Shown here in pieces: positions 7,646 through 15,947 of a stretch of 39,794 nt of DNA. Both the position numbers and the translations under genes were made by a program. The DNA is from JAEUMW01 sp039807745 (GTDB lineage Bacteria; Pseudomonadota; Gammaproteobacteria; Burkholderiales; JAEUMW01). The notes below the pieces were generated by a model. The model searched no databases and had not been told where the DNA came from. It saw nothing but the letters and a program-made list of their open reading frames with translations. The stretch covers positions 1-39,794 of the forward strand of contig JBDHRV010000013.1 in NCBI GenBank assembly GCA_039807745.1. The letters are read 5' to 3'. Position 1 is the first letter of the stretch, and each line of letters begins with the position of its first letter.

Positions 7646-8611
7646 ATGCGTTTTGCCCCTGTCCGTGACTTCGACCACGGCATCAGCGCCATCGATGCCG
7701 GCTTCAAGCGTCCGCTGCTCGCCTCGATCCATCTGCTGCGCGAGGGTCGCGCGGCGGCCGTGATCGACATCGGCACCAACCAGTCGGTCCCGAACGTTCT
7801 CGCAGTCCTCGCGGCAAAGGGGATCGCCCCGGCCGACGTTCGCTATCTGATCCTCACCCACGTCCATCTCGACCACGCGGGCGGCGCCGGCGCGATGCTG
7901 CGCCACCTTCCGAATGCGCAGGTCGTGATCCACCCGCGCGGTGCACGCCACATGATCGATCCGTCGCGGCTCGTGGCCGGGGCGGTCGCGGTCTACGGGG
8001 AGGCGGTCTTTCGCGAGGACTACGGTGAAATCGTTCCGATCCAGGCCGACCGGGTGATCGAGACCCGCGACGAATTCACGCTCGACTTCAACGGTCGGCC
8101 GCTCGTGTTCCTCGACACGCCCGGACATGCCCGCCATCACCATTCCATCTTCGACGCGCGCAGCCGATCGTTCTTTACCGGAGACAGCTTCGGTATCTCC
8201 TACCGCGAGCTGGACTTCGACGGCGCGGAGTGCATCTTTCCGACCACCACGCCGACCCAGTTCGACCCCGCTGCTGCGCATGCCACGATCGACCGGCTCA
8301 TGAGCTATGCGCCGGAACACATGTTCCTCACCCATTACAGCCGCGTCGCGCATACCGAGCGCCTCGCGGGGGACTTGCATCGGCTGATCGACGCCCACGC
8401 CGAGCTGGGCGAGCGCGTCAAGGATGCGGGAGCGGAGCGCGGCCGCCTGCTCGAAGAGGGGGTGCGCGAGCTGCTGCTCGGCCATGTCGCCGCGCACGGC
8501 TGTCGGCTTGCGCGCGACGAAGTGCTGGCGGTGCTCGCCCTGGACGTGACGCTCAACGCGCAAGGGCTTGCGGCATGGCTCGACAGCCGCCAGCCGGCCT
8601 GCGCTGCGTGA
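7646..8611 (+). CDS. Metallo-beta-lactamase-fold hydrolase
   Basis: This 321-residue protein has the metal-binding motif THVHLDHAGG (His72, His74, Asp76, His77), further histidines in DTPGHARHHH (about 158-165), an aspartate in FTGDSFG and a late His in THYSR. These are the ligands of a two-metal centre of the glyoxalase II / MBL superfamily. The last 80 residues form a helical C-terminal domain. It has no signal peptide, so it is cytoplasmic. The substrate cannot be read from the sequence; thioesters, phosphodiesters and lactones are all possible. It lies between acs and the sensor kinase genes, so a role in acyl-CoA or signal turnover is conceivable but unproven. The ribosome binding site is weak. 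Confidence 0.8.
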   Translation: MRFAPVRDFDHGISAIDAGFKRPLLASIHLLREGRAAAVIDIGTNQSVPNVLAVLAAKGIAPADVRYLILTHVHLDHAGGAGAMLRHLPNAQVVIHPRGARHMIDPSRLVAGAVAVYGEAVFREDYGEIVPIQADRVIETRDEFTLDFNGRPLVFLDTPGHARHHHSIFDARSRSFFTGDSFGISYRELDFDGAECIFPTTTPTQFDPAAAHATIDRLMSYAPEHMFLTHYSRVAHTERLAGDLHRLIDAHAELGERVKDAGAERGRLLEEGVRELLLGHVAAHGCRLARDEVLAVLALDVTLNAQGLAAWLDSRQPACAA

Positions 8612-8632
8612 TCTCCGCGTGCCGGCGAGGCG

Positions 8633-8641
8633 TGGCATAAT
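8633..8641 (+). promoter_or_regulatory. Possible extended -10 promoter for the sensor operon
   Basis: TGGCATAAT is an extended -10 element (TG-N-CATAAT, five of six bases). No good -35 hexamer is visible 17 bases upstream. It lies 81 bases before the 65-codon membrane protein and could start a transcript for the signalling genes 8722-15808. Confidence 0.35.
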
Positions 8642-8721
8642 TTCACCAACCCACCCCGAACAAAAGCGAGCGAACGGAAGCGGGCGATCCGGTCGACCAT
8701 AAGAGCCCACCTGGAGGAGCG

Positions 8722-8919
8722 ATGATCAGATCGGGGACGAAGGGGCAGCGCTTCGTGGCCATCTTCCTGCTGGGCTGCGTCGCGTTCAACTACCCCTTCC
8801 TGTACCTCTTCAATACCCGGGGCGAGATCTTCGGCGTCCCGCTCCTCTACGCCTATGTCTTCATGGCGTGGGCAGGCGTGGTGCTGCTGCTCGCGCTCGT
8901 GGCCGAAAGGTCGCGGTAA
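8722..8919 (+). CDS. Small two-helix membrane protein preceding the symporter-kinase
   Basis: This 65-residue protein begins MIRSGTKGQRFVAIFLLGCV and has two hydrophobic helices, about 11-30 and 39-60, separated by LFNTRGEIFGVP, then a short basic tail. A GGAGGAG ribosome binding site precedes the ATG. It resembles short membrane proteins (DUF3311-like) often found just before sodium:solute symporter genes. It ends 27 bases before the symporter-histidine kinase, so the two are probably co-translated. By analogy with the DUF4212/symporter pair at 16950-19273 it may be a small subunit of the sensor's transporter domain. That is inference from position and size. Confidence 0.75.
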   Translation: MIRSGTKGQRFVAIFLLGCVAFNYPFLYLFNTRGEIFGVPLLYAYVFMAWAGVVLLLALVAERSR

Positions 8920-8946
8920 GCAGAGCCGGCGGGCAGGGAGAATCGC

Positions 8947-11721
8947 TTGCTCGAGGGCTGGGTAATCGTCGTCGCTTCGTTCGCGTATCTCGGCGTGCTC
9001 TTCGCGATCGCGTCCTATGCCGACCGCCGGGCCGACCAGGGGCGGAGCGTCATCGCCAATCCGTACATCTACTCGCTCTCGCTGGCGGTGTACGCGACGG
9101 CCTGGACGTTCTATGGCAGCGTCGGGCGGGCCGCGGGCGACGGCATCGGCTTCCTGCCCATCTACCTCGGGCCGACCTTGATGGTGGCCCTGTGGTGGGT
9201 GGTGCTGCGCAAGCTGATCCGCATCGCCAAGGCTTACCGTATCACCTCGCTCGCCGACTTCATCGCCTCCCGCTACGGCAAGAGCGCGCTCCTGGGCGGA
9301 TTGGTGACGATCATCGCCGTGATCGGCATCGTTCCCTACATCTCGCTGCAGCTGAAGGCGATCTCCACGAGCTTCACCATCGTCGTGCAGTACCCGCAGA
9401 TCGTGATGCCGGTGAACGTCGGCGTGCAGCCCGTGCTCACCGACACCGCGTTCTACGTCGCGCTGCTGCTCGCGGCCTTCACCATCGCCTTCGGCACGCG
9501 CCACCTCGACGCGTCGGAGCGCCACGAGGGCATGGTGGCGGCGATCGCCTTCGAATCGATGGTGAAGCTGGTGGCCTTCCTCGCGGTCGGCGTATTCGTC
9601 TCGTTCGTCCTCTACGACGGCTTCGCCGACATCTTCGACCGTGCCGCCGCCGATCCGGGGATCGCGAGGCTGCTCGCTCCGCTCGGCGGCGGCGCCACTT
9701 ACGCGAGCTGGGTCTGGCTCACCATCCTCTCGATGTTCGCGATCCTTTTGCTGCCGCGGCAGTTTCAGGTCGCGGTGGTGGAAAACGTCGACGAGAAGTA
9801 CGTGGGCAAGGCGATGTGGCTGTTCCCTCTGTACATGCTCGCGATCAACGTGTTCGTGCTGCCGATCGCCATCGGGGGGCTGCTGCATTTCCCGGGCGGT
9901 GGCGTCGATCCGGACACGTTCGTCCTGACGCTGCCGATGGCGGAGCATTGGGAGGGCCTGGCGCTGCTGGTCTTCCTCGGTGGGCTCTCCGCCGCCACCG
10001 GCATGGTGATCGTCGAGACCATCGCGCTCTCGACCATGGTGTGCAACGACCTCGTGATGCCGGTGCTGCTGCGGTGGCGGGCGCTCGGCATGCAGGAAGC
10101 GCGCGACCTGTCGGGGCTGCTGCTCGGCATCCGGCGCGGCGCCATCGTATTCATTCTGCTCCTCGGCTATCTCTATTTCAGGCTTGCGGGGGAAGCCTAC
10201 GCCCTGGTCTCGATCGGGCTCATCTCCTTCGCCGCGGTTGCCCAGTTCGCCCCTGCCCTGCTGGGGGGGCTCTTCTGGAAGGGAGGGACTCGCGCGGGCG
10301 CTCTAACTGGTATGTCGGCCGGGTTCGCGGTGTGGTTCTACACCCTGCTTCTGCCCGCCATCGCCAAGTCGGGCTGGATCCCGATCTCGCTGCTGGAGGC
10401 GGGCCCGTTCGGCATCGGGCTCTTGAAGCCGCTCCAGCTCTTCGGCCTCGACGGGCTCGACCAGATCACGCACGCGATGATCTGGAGCATGTTCTTCAAT
10501 ATCGGTGCTTACACCGCGGTATCGCTGCTCGGCAGCCAGAGCGTGGAGGAGCACCGGCAGGCATCGCTCTTCGTCGACGCCCTCGACCGCGGCGCCAACT
10601 CGGAGTGGGCGCGGCTGTGGCGCGGCACCGCCTCGGTGCCAGCGCTGGAAGAGCTCCTCGGTCGTTTCCTCGGGCCGGGCCGTGCGCAGGAAGCGTTTGC
10701 CGCCTACGCCCGCCAGCGCGGGATCTCCTCTCCGCACGCCCTGAAAGCGGATGCCGACCTCGTGCACTTCGCCGAGACGCAGCTCGCGGGTGCGATCGGT
10801 GCGGCGTCGGCGCGGGCGATGGTCGCCTCGGTGGTGGAGGAAGAGCCGATCGGCCTCGACGAGGTGATGAGCATCCTCGACGAAGCGTCCCAGGTGATCG
10901 CCTACAGTCATCGGCTGGAAGAGAAATCGCGCGAGCTCGAAGAAGCGACCGCCGAGCTGCGGGCGGCGAACGAGCGGCTGAAGGAACTCGATCGCATGAA
11001 GGACGACTTCATTTCGACCGTGACCCATGAGCTGCGCACACCGCTCACTTCGATCCGCGCCTTCTCCGAGATCCTGCGCGACAACCCCGACCTCGACGTG
11101 GCCGAGCGCTTGCGCTTTCTCACGATCGTGATCAAGGAGTCCGAGCGCCTGACGCGCCTCATCAACCAGGTGCTGGATCTGGCCAAGATCGAGTCCGGCA
11201 AGGCAGAGTGGCATATCGTCGGCGTGGATCTGCGGGAGGTGATCGAGGAATCGGTGGCGGCGACGAGCCAGCTCTATCGCGATCGCGGCATCGCACTGGA
11301 GGTCGAATTGCCGCCCGCGGTGCCCACCATCCTGGCTGACCGCGACCGCCTGATACAGGTGATGATCAATCTGCTCTCCAACGCGAGCAAGTTCTGCAAT
11401 CGCGAAGCCGGGCAGGTACGGGTGGCGCTCACGCAGGAGCGGGCCTGCTTGCGGGTGGACGTCGCCGACAATGGCATCGGCATCAGCCCCAAGGATCAGG
11501 ACACCATCTTCGAGAAGTTCCGCCAGGTCGGCGACACCCTCACCGACAAGCCCCAGGGCACGGGGCTGGGGCTTCCCATATGCCGCGAGATCATCGGTCA
11601 TTGCGGCGGACGCCTGTGGGTGGAAAGCGAACTGGGCCACGGCGCGATCTTCTCCTTCACGCTGCCGTTGCAGGAGGAGCGTTCGGGAGAGGTCGGAAGA
11701 CCGTCGATGGCACACGCGTAG
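8947..11721 (+). CDS. crbS: Sodium:solute symporter-STAC-histidine kinase fusion (CrbS/MxtR type)
   Basis: This 924-residue membrane sensor has an N-terminal sodium:solute symporter domain with about 13 helices (residues 1-525), a linker matching the STAC region (about 530-650), a coiled coil (652-685) and a histidine kinase core. The core has H-box HELRTPLTSIR with His694, N-box NLLSNASKF (Asn812), G1 DNGIGI (841-846) and G2 GTGLGL (871-876), so it should be active. It ends without a receiver domain. CbrA and CrbS share this architecture; the nearby acs, symporter and LuxR-type regulator favour CrbS, which controls acs in Vibrio and Pseudomonas. The start is TTG at 8947 with GGGAGA upstream. 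The ligand (acetate or another small acid) is inferred. Confidence 0.85.
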   Translation: MLEGWVIVVASFAYLGVLFAIASYADRRADQGRSVIANPYIYSLSLAVYATAWTFYGSVGRAAGDGIGFLPIYLGPTLMVALWWVVLRKLIRIAKAYRITSLADFIASRYGKSALLGGLVTIIAVIGIVPYISLQLKAISTSFTIVVQYPQIVMPVNVGVQPVLTDTAFYVALLLAAFTIAFGTRHLDASERHEGMVAAIAFESMVKLVAFLAVGVFVSFVLYDGFADIFDRAAADPGIARLLAPLGGGATYASWVWLTILSMFAILLLPRQFQVAVVENVDEKYVGKAMWLFPLYMLAINVFVLPIAIGGLLHFPGGGVDPDTFVLTLPMAEHWEGLALLVFLGGLSAATGMVIVETIALSTMVCNDLVMPVLLRWRALGMQEARDLSGLLLGIRRGAIVFILLLGYLYFRLAGEAYALVSIGLISFAAVAQFAPALLGGLFWKGGTRAGALTGMSAGFAVWFYTLLLPAIAKSGWIPISLLEAGPFGIGLLKPLQLFGLDGLDQITHAMIWSMFFNIGAYTAVSLLGSQSVEEHRQASLFVDALDRGANSEWARLWRGTASVPALEELLGRFLGPGRAQEAFAAYARQRGISSPHALKADADLVHFAETQLAGAIGAASARAMVASVVEEEPIGLDEVMSILDEASQVIAYSHRLEEKSRELEEATAELRAANERLKELDRMKDDFISTVTHELRTPLTSIRAFSEILRDNPDLDVAERLRFLTIVIKESERLTRLINQVLDLAKIESGKAEWHIVGVDLREVIEESVAATSQLYRDRGIALEVELPPAVPTILADRDRLIQVMINLLSNASKFCNREAGQVRVALTQERACLRVDVADNGIGISPKDQDTIFEKFRQVGDTLTDKPQGTGLGLPICREIIGHCGGRLWVESELGHGAIFSFTLPLQEERSGEVGRPSMAHA

Positions 11722-11743
11722 AGAACAACGAAACGGGGGAAGG

Positions 11744-12118
11744 ATGGCAAAGAAGATTCTGATCGCGGACGACGAACCCAACATCGTCATCTCGCTCGAG
11801 TTCCTGATGCAGCGCAACGGTTTCGAGGTGAAGACCGCGGGTGACGGCGAGGCAGCGCTTCGCCTCGTCACCGAGTTTCGCCCGGACCTGATCCTGCTCG
11901 ACATCATGCTGCCGTTGAAAAGCGGCTACGAGGTGTGTCAGAAGATCCGCGAGAATCCGGACGTGAGCGGGATGAAGGTGGTCATGATCACCGCCAAGGG
12001 GCGCGACATCGAAGTCGCCAAGGGGCTCGCGCTGGGGGCTGATGCCTATATCACGAAGCCCTTTTCCACGCAGGACCTGCTGGACAAGGTGAAGAGCCTT
12101 CTGAGCGGGGCGGCATGA
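11744..12118 (+). CDS. Single-domain response regulator (CheY-like receiver)
   Basis: This 124-residue protein is one receiver domain with no output domain. It has the acidic pair Asp9/Asp10, the phospho-acceptor Asp53 in LLDIMLP, Thr83 in MITAKG and Lys105 in TKPF. It starts 22 bases after the kinase gene with a GGGGGAAGG ribosome binding site, and its TGA overlaps the next gene's ATG (ATGA at 12115-12118). The tight linkage suggests it is phosphorylated by the upstream kinase and acts on, or competes with, the downstream membrane protein. Its partner is not established. Confidence 0.9.
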   Translation: MAKKILIADDEPNIVISLEFLMQRNGFEVKTAGDGEAALRLVTEFRPDLILLDIMLPLKSGYEVCQKIRENPDVSGMKVVMITAKGRDIEVAKGLALGADAYITKPFSTQDLLDKVKSLLSGAA

Positions 12119-14262
12119 CCCCGAAGGCGAAGTTCGCCGCTGTCTGGGCTGTTCTGCTGGCGGCCATCCTCGCCGTCCTTGCGTGCGTCCTCGTTCTCGT
12201 CGTGCAGGCCATCCCGGAAGCCGAGCGAGCGCGTGTTGTCGCGTCGGTGGAGGATCCGTTCGGGCTCGGGCTGCTCGTTTTCCTCGCGCTCTTCGCACTC
12301 ACGGGGCTCGTGGCGCGAGCTCTGGTGCGAAGCCAGATCGAGCCCCTGCGCCGGCTGATCGAGGGCGCCCGCATCCAGCTCAGCGCCAACCCGTCACACC
12401 GCGTCGAGCTCGCCGGCAGCGCCGAGAACCAGGAGGTCGGTCGCATCGTCAACGCGTTCGCCGAACGCTACGAAACCCTGCAGCGCGATGTCGAGGCGCG
12501 CATCCACGAGGCGAACGCCGGTCTCGAGGAAGAGCGCAACCGCCTCGCTGCCCTCATGTCGGAGCTCACCCAGAGCGTGCTCGTGTGCAACGTCGAGGGC
12601 CGCATCCTGCTGTACAACCAGCGCGCCAGGCAACTGCTCTCCGGCGGTGCGGAGGGCAAGAACGGCTCGACGCTGTCGGGACTCGTCGGACTCGGGCGAT
12701 CCGTGTTCGGTGTGATCGACCGCAACCTCGTGGTGCACGCTCTGGAAAACGTGCGCTACCGCATCGACCAGGGCGATGCGCGGCCGCTGGCGAACTTCGT
12801 CGCGACCTCACCGAACGGTACGCTGATCCGCGCGCAGATGGTGCCGGTGTTCGGGCAGGAGCGCGAGATCTCCGGATTCGTGCTCACGGTCGAGGACATC
12901 AAGCGCTCGGTCGAGATGGAGGGCCAGCGCGACGATCTCCTGCAGTCGCTCACGCAAGGCACGCGCGCATCACTCGCCACCATCCGGGCAGCGGTCGAAA
13001 ACATGCTCGCCTTTCCCGAGATGGACGCCGACCGGCGCAGCCAGTTCACTCACATCATCAGCGACGAGGCCGGCAAGCTGAGCGGATTGCTGGACCAGAA
13101 GGAGGCGGAGTACGCAAGGGCGGTCAAGGGTCAGTCGCGGCTCGAGCCGATGCTGGGCAGCGACCTGATCTCGGCCGTCCAGCGCAGCGTGGAAAGCCGG
13201 CTCGACATGCATACGAACACGGAGGAGGTGGCGGAACTGCTGTGGCTGAACGTGGACAGCTATACGCTCGTCCAGGCGATTACCTATCTCGCGACCCGGC
13301 TGCGCGAAGAGATCCGCATTCGCGACCTGCGCTTTCGCCTGCGCAGCGAAGGGCGGCTCGCGCACCTCGACCTCATCTGGTCAGGCGGCTTTCTGTCCGT
13401 GGACACGATCCTCGCGTTCGAGAATGATCCGTTCACCGCCGGCGGCTTCGCGAGCCCGCTCACGCTGAACGACGTGGTCGCGCGCCACGGTGGCGAGGCG
13501 TTCTACCAGTTCGACCGACCGCGCATGACCTCCTGTTTCCGCCTGCTGCTGCCGCGCGCGGAAGCCGAGCAGGCGTGGGCCGGTCCGACACCGCTGGCCA
13601 GCCGACCCGAATACTACGATTTCGACCTCTTTCACCAGCCGGGCCAGTCGCACGAGCTCGACGACCGGCTGCTCTCGGATCTCACCTACACGGTTTTCGA
13701 CAGCGAAACCACGGGCCTCGAACCGTCCGCCGGGGACGAGATCATCCAGATCGGCGCGGTGCGCATCCTGAACGGACGCCTGCTGCAGCAGGAGGCCTTC
13801 GATCATTTCATCAATCCGCGCCGGCCGATGTCCAAGGAATCGATCAAGATCACCGGCATCACCCCGGAGATGCTCGCCACGCACCCGACCGCCGACCAGG
13901 TGCTGCCGGCGTTTCACCGGTTCTGCGAGGACACGGTGCTGGTGGCCCACAACGCCGCTTTCGACATGCGCTTCCTGCAGTTGAAGGAAGCCTCTACGGG
14001 GGTGCGCTTCACACAGCCGGTGCTCGACACGCTGCTGCTGTCGGCCGTGCTGCACGAGGACCTGCAGTCGCACCAGCTGGAAGCCATTGCCGAGCGGCTG
14101 GGCATCAACGTCATCGGGCGTCACACCGCGCTGGGCGATGCGATCGTCACCGGTGAGGCGTTCCTCAAGATGATCCCCCTCCTCGCCGAGAAGGGGGTGC
14201 TTACGCTGAAGCACGCGCGCGATGCGGCGGAGAAAACCTTCTACGCGCGCGTGAAGTATTGA
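12115..14262 (+). CDS. Membrane pseudokinase fused to DnaQ-type 3'-5' exonuclease
   Basis: This 715-residue fusion begins with two transmembrane helices (about 7-31 and 49-70) and a HAMP-like linker (72-125). A coiled coil and PAS-like domain (about 130-262) and a degenerate histidine kinase region (270-482) follow. In the H-box position the sequence reads SLTQGTRASLATIR, so Gln281 replaces the phospho-acceptor His, and the N and G boxes are not intact. Residues 522-700 form a complete DEDDh exonuclease domain: FDSETTG (Asp529, Glu531), HNAAFD (Asp617) and RHTALGDA (His670, Asp675). The exonuclease is cytoplasmic and tethered to the membrane sensor. Its substrate (DNA, RNA or a small nucleotide) is unknown. 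Similar exonuclease proteins occur beside acetate symporter genes in other proteobacteria. Confidence 0.88.
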   Translation: MTPKAKFAAVWAVLLAAILAVLACVLVLVVQAIPEAERARVVASVEDPFGLGLLVFLALFALTGLVARALVRSQIEPLRRLIEGARIQLSANPSHRVELAGSAENQEVGRIVNAFAERYETLQRDVEARIHEANAGLEEERNRLAALMSELTQSVLVCNVEGRILLYNQRARQLLSGGAEGKNGSTLSGLVGLGRSVFGVIDRNLVVHALENVRYRIDQGDARPLANFVATSPNGTLIRAQMVPVFGQEREISGFVLTVEDIKRSVEMEGQRDDLLQSLTQGTRASLATIRAAVENMLAFPEMDADRRSQFTHIISDEAGKLSGLLDQKEAEYARAVKGQSRLEPMLGSDLISAVQRSVESRLDMHTNTEEVAELLWLNVDSYTLVQAITYLATRLREEIRIRDLRFRLRSEGRLAHLDLIWSGGFLSVDTILAFENDPFTAGGFASPLTLNDVVARHGGEAFYQFDRPRMTSCFRLLLPRAEAEQAWAGPTPLASRPEYYDFDLFHQPGQSHELDDRLLSDLTYTVFDSETTGLEPSAGDEIIQIGAVRILNGRLLQQEAFDHFINPRRPMSKESIKITGITPEMLATHPTADQVLPAFHRFCEDTVLVAHNAAFDMRFLQLKEASTGVRFTQPVLDTLLLSAVLHEDLQSHQLEAIAERLGINVIGRHTALGDAIVTGEAFLKMIPLLAEKGVLTLKHARDAAEKTFYARVKY

Positions 14263-14293
14263 GCACTCCAGCGGTGCCGGGGACAATCCGAGG

Positions 14294-15808
14294 ATGAGTG
14301 CGGACTTCACCACCGGTAACGACAGCCCGTTCGATCCCGGAGATCGCGAATCCACCTCTTTGCTGGCCGAGCGCAGCACCCGCCTGCCCTTCATCCACAG
14401 TCCCCTTTCCGAGTTTCTGCAGCGCGAGCCGGTCTCCTGCCGGGCCGATACTCCGATCCGGTCGGCGCTGGAGGCGATGAACCGCCATCGCATCGGTTCG
14501 ATCATAGTGGTCGACGGGCAGTCGCACCCGATCGGCATCCTCACGCTTCCCGATGTCCTGACGCGGGTGACCCTGCCCGCCTGCAATCTGGATGATCCGA
14601 TCTCGGGCGTGATGACCGCCGGTGTCACGACCCTGCCGACGCAGGCGACGCTCTATGACGCGGCGCTCACCATGGTCCGCCACGGCATTCGCCACGTCGT
14701 CGTCGTCGAGGATGGCCGTCTCACGGGTGTGGTGACGCAGAAGGATCTCTTCCATCCGCAGCGCATCGGGGTGCGCCACCTGTCCGCAGAGATCAGGGCG
14801 GCGCACGACCTGGAGGGTCTCAAACACTGCGGCGCCGAGATCCAGAAGCTCGCCCACGACATGCTGACGCAAGGGACCGGCGTGGAACAGCTGACGGAGC
14901 TCATCGCCTCGCTCAACGATCTGCTGACGCAGCGCGTGATCGAGCTCACCTTCGGCGATCATGACCTCCTCCGAGGTATCCGGTGGTGCTGGATCGCCCT
15001 CGGCAGCGAGGGTCGCCTGGAGCAGACCTTCGCGACGGACCAGGACAGCGCCATCGTTTTCGACCCGCCAACGGGCATGGACACGGAAGGCGCCCGCAAC
15101 ACCCTGCTCCCGCTCGCGCAGCGGGCCAACCAGGCGCTCGCGGACTGCGGTTTTCCGCTTTGCCGGGGCAACATCATGAGCGGCAACCCGGCGTGCTGTC
15201 TCACGCTGGAGGAGTGGCGCCGGCGCTTCCGCCAGTGGCTCAGCGCGGGAGACCCGGAGGCACTGCTGAACGGGTCGATTTTCTTCGACCTGCGCGCACT
15301 CCATGGCGATACCTCGCTGGTGGGCGCACTGAAGGGATGGCTGCTGGAGGCAACGCGAGCCAACGGGCGGTTTCTCCACCAGATGGCTGCCAACGCCCTG
15401 CGCAACCAGCCGCCCATCGGGCACATCCGCGACTTCGTCCTCGACGGCGAGGGTGACGAAACCCGCACCCTCGACATCAAGGTTCATGGTACGGCGCTTT
15501 TCGTCGACGCCGCGCGCATCTTCAGCCTTGCGTCCGGCGTAGCCGAGACGAATACGCTGCGACGTCTGCGCCTCGCCGCCCCGCTCGTCGATGTGCCGAA
15601 CCGCGAAGCGGAAGCCTGGGTCGACTCGTTCCTGGTTCTGCAGCGCCTGCGTCTCGAGCATCAGCATCTTCAGTATGTCGGCGGCAGGCCGATGACCAAT
15701 CGCCTCGACCCGTACCGGCTGCACGAGCTCGACCGGCTGATGCTGAAGGAGTCGCTGCGGCAGGCGAAGAAAGTGCAAGCTCGCCTCGCGCTCGACTACC
15801 GGCTGTAG
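14294..15808 (+). CDS. CBS-domain / DUF294 putative nucleotidyltransferase
   Basis: The protein has 504 residues. A pair of CBS domains (about 37-155), which in other proteins bind adenine nucleotides, is followed by a nucleotidyltransferase-like DUF294 domain with GSEGRLEQTFATDQD (237-251; Gly237, Ser238, Asp249 and Asp251 match the GlnD-type metal-binding pattern). A helical C-terminal DUF294_C domain (about 340-500) completes it. Many relatives are about 620 residues and start with a cyclic-nucleotide-binding domain; this one lacks it, with only about 35 polar residues before the first CBS. No transmembrane segment is visible. It follows the exonuclease gene by 31 bases in the same direction. 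It could transfer a nucleotide to a protein, but no target is known. Confidence 0.85.
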   Translation: MSADFTTGNDSPFDPGDRESTSLLAERSTRLPFIHSPLSEFLQREPVSCRADTPIRSALEAMNRHRIGSIIVVDGQSHPIGILTLPDVLTRVTLPACNLDDPISGVMTAGVTTLPTQATLYDAALTMVRHGIRHVVVVEDGRLTGVVTQKDLFHPQRIGVRHLSAEIRAAHDLEGLKHCGAEIQKLAHDMLTQGTGVEQLTELIASLNDLLTQRVIELTFGDHDLLRGIRWCWIALGSEGRLEQTFATDQDSAIVFDPPTGMDTEGARNTLLPLAQRANQALADCGFPLCRGNIMSGNPACCLTLEEWRRRFRQWLSAGDPEALLNGSIFFDLRALHGDTSLVGALKGWLLEATRANGRFLHQMAANALRNQPPIGHIRDFVLDGEGDETRTLDIKVHGTALFVDAARIFSLASGVAETNTLRRLRLAAPLVDVPNREAEAWVDSFLVLQRLRLEHQHLQYVGGRPMTNRLDPYRLHELDRLMLKESLRQAKKVQARLALDYRL

Positions 15809-15947
15809 GCCTTGCATCGAGTTGCCGGCGGGACAGAGTTGGGTGGGTCCGTCCGTCAGACGACGAGAGGCAAATTGGGCCGACAACTAGAATTATGCGG
15901 ATATACAATTTCTCCAACGTTCCGAGGGGACCGCTGACATCGGACAC

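Noticed and set aside
8633..8652. TGGCATAATTTCACC as a sigma54 promoter.
   Set aside because: The -24-like TGGCAT is present, but the required GC of the -12 element at the correct spacing is not; an extended sigma70 -10 fits better.
5399..8710. Very long open frame on the minus strand opposite acs and the MBL-fold gene (over 1,000 codons).
   Set aside because: It is antisense to two clear genes in high-GC DNA, is rich in Arg, His, Asp and Val as expected for a shadow frame, and has no recognisable motif.
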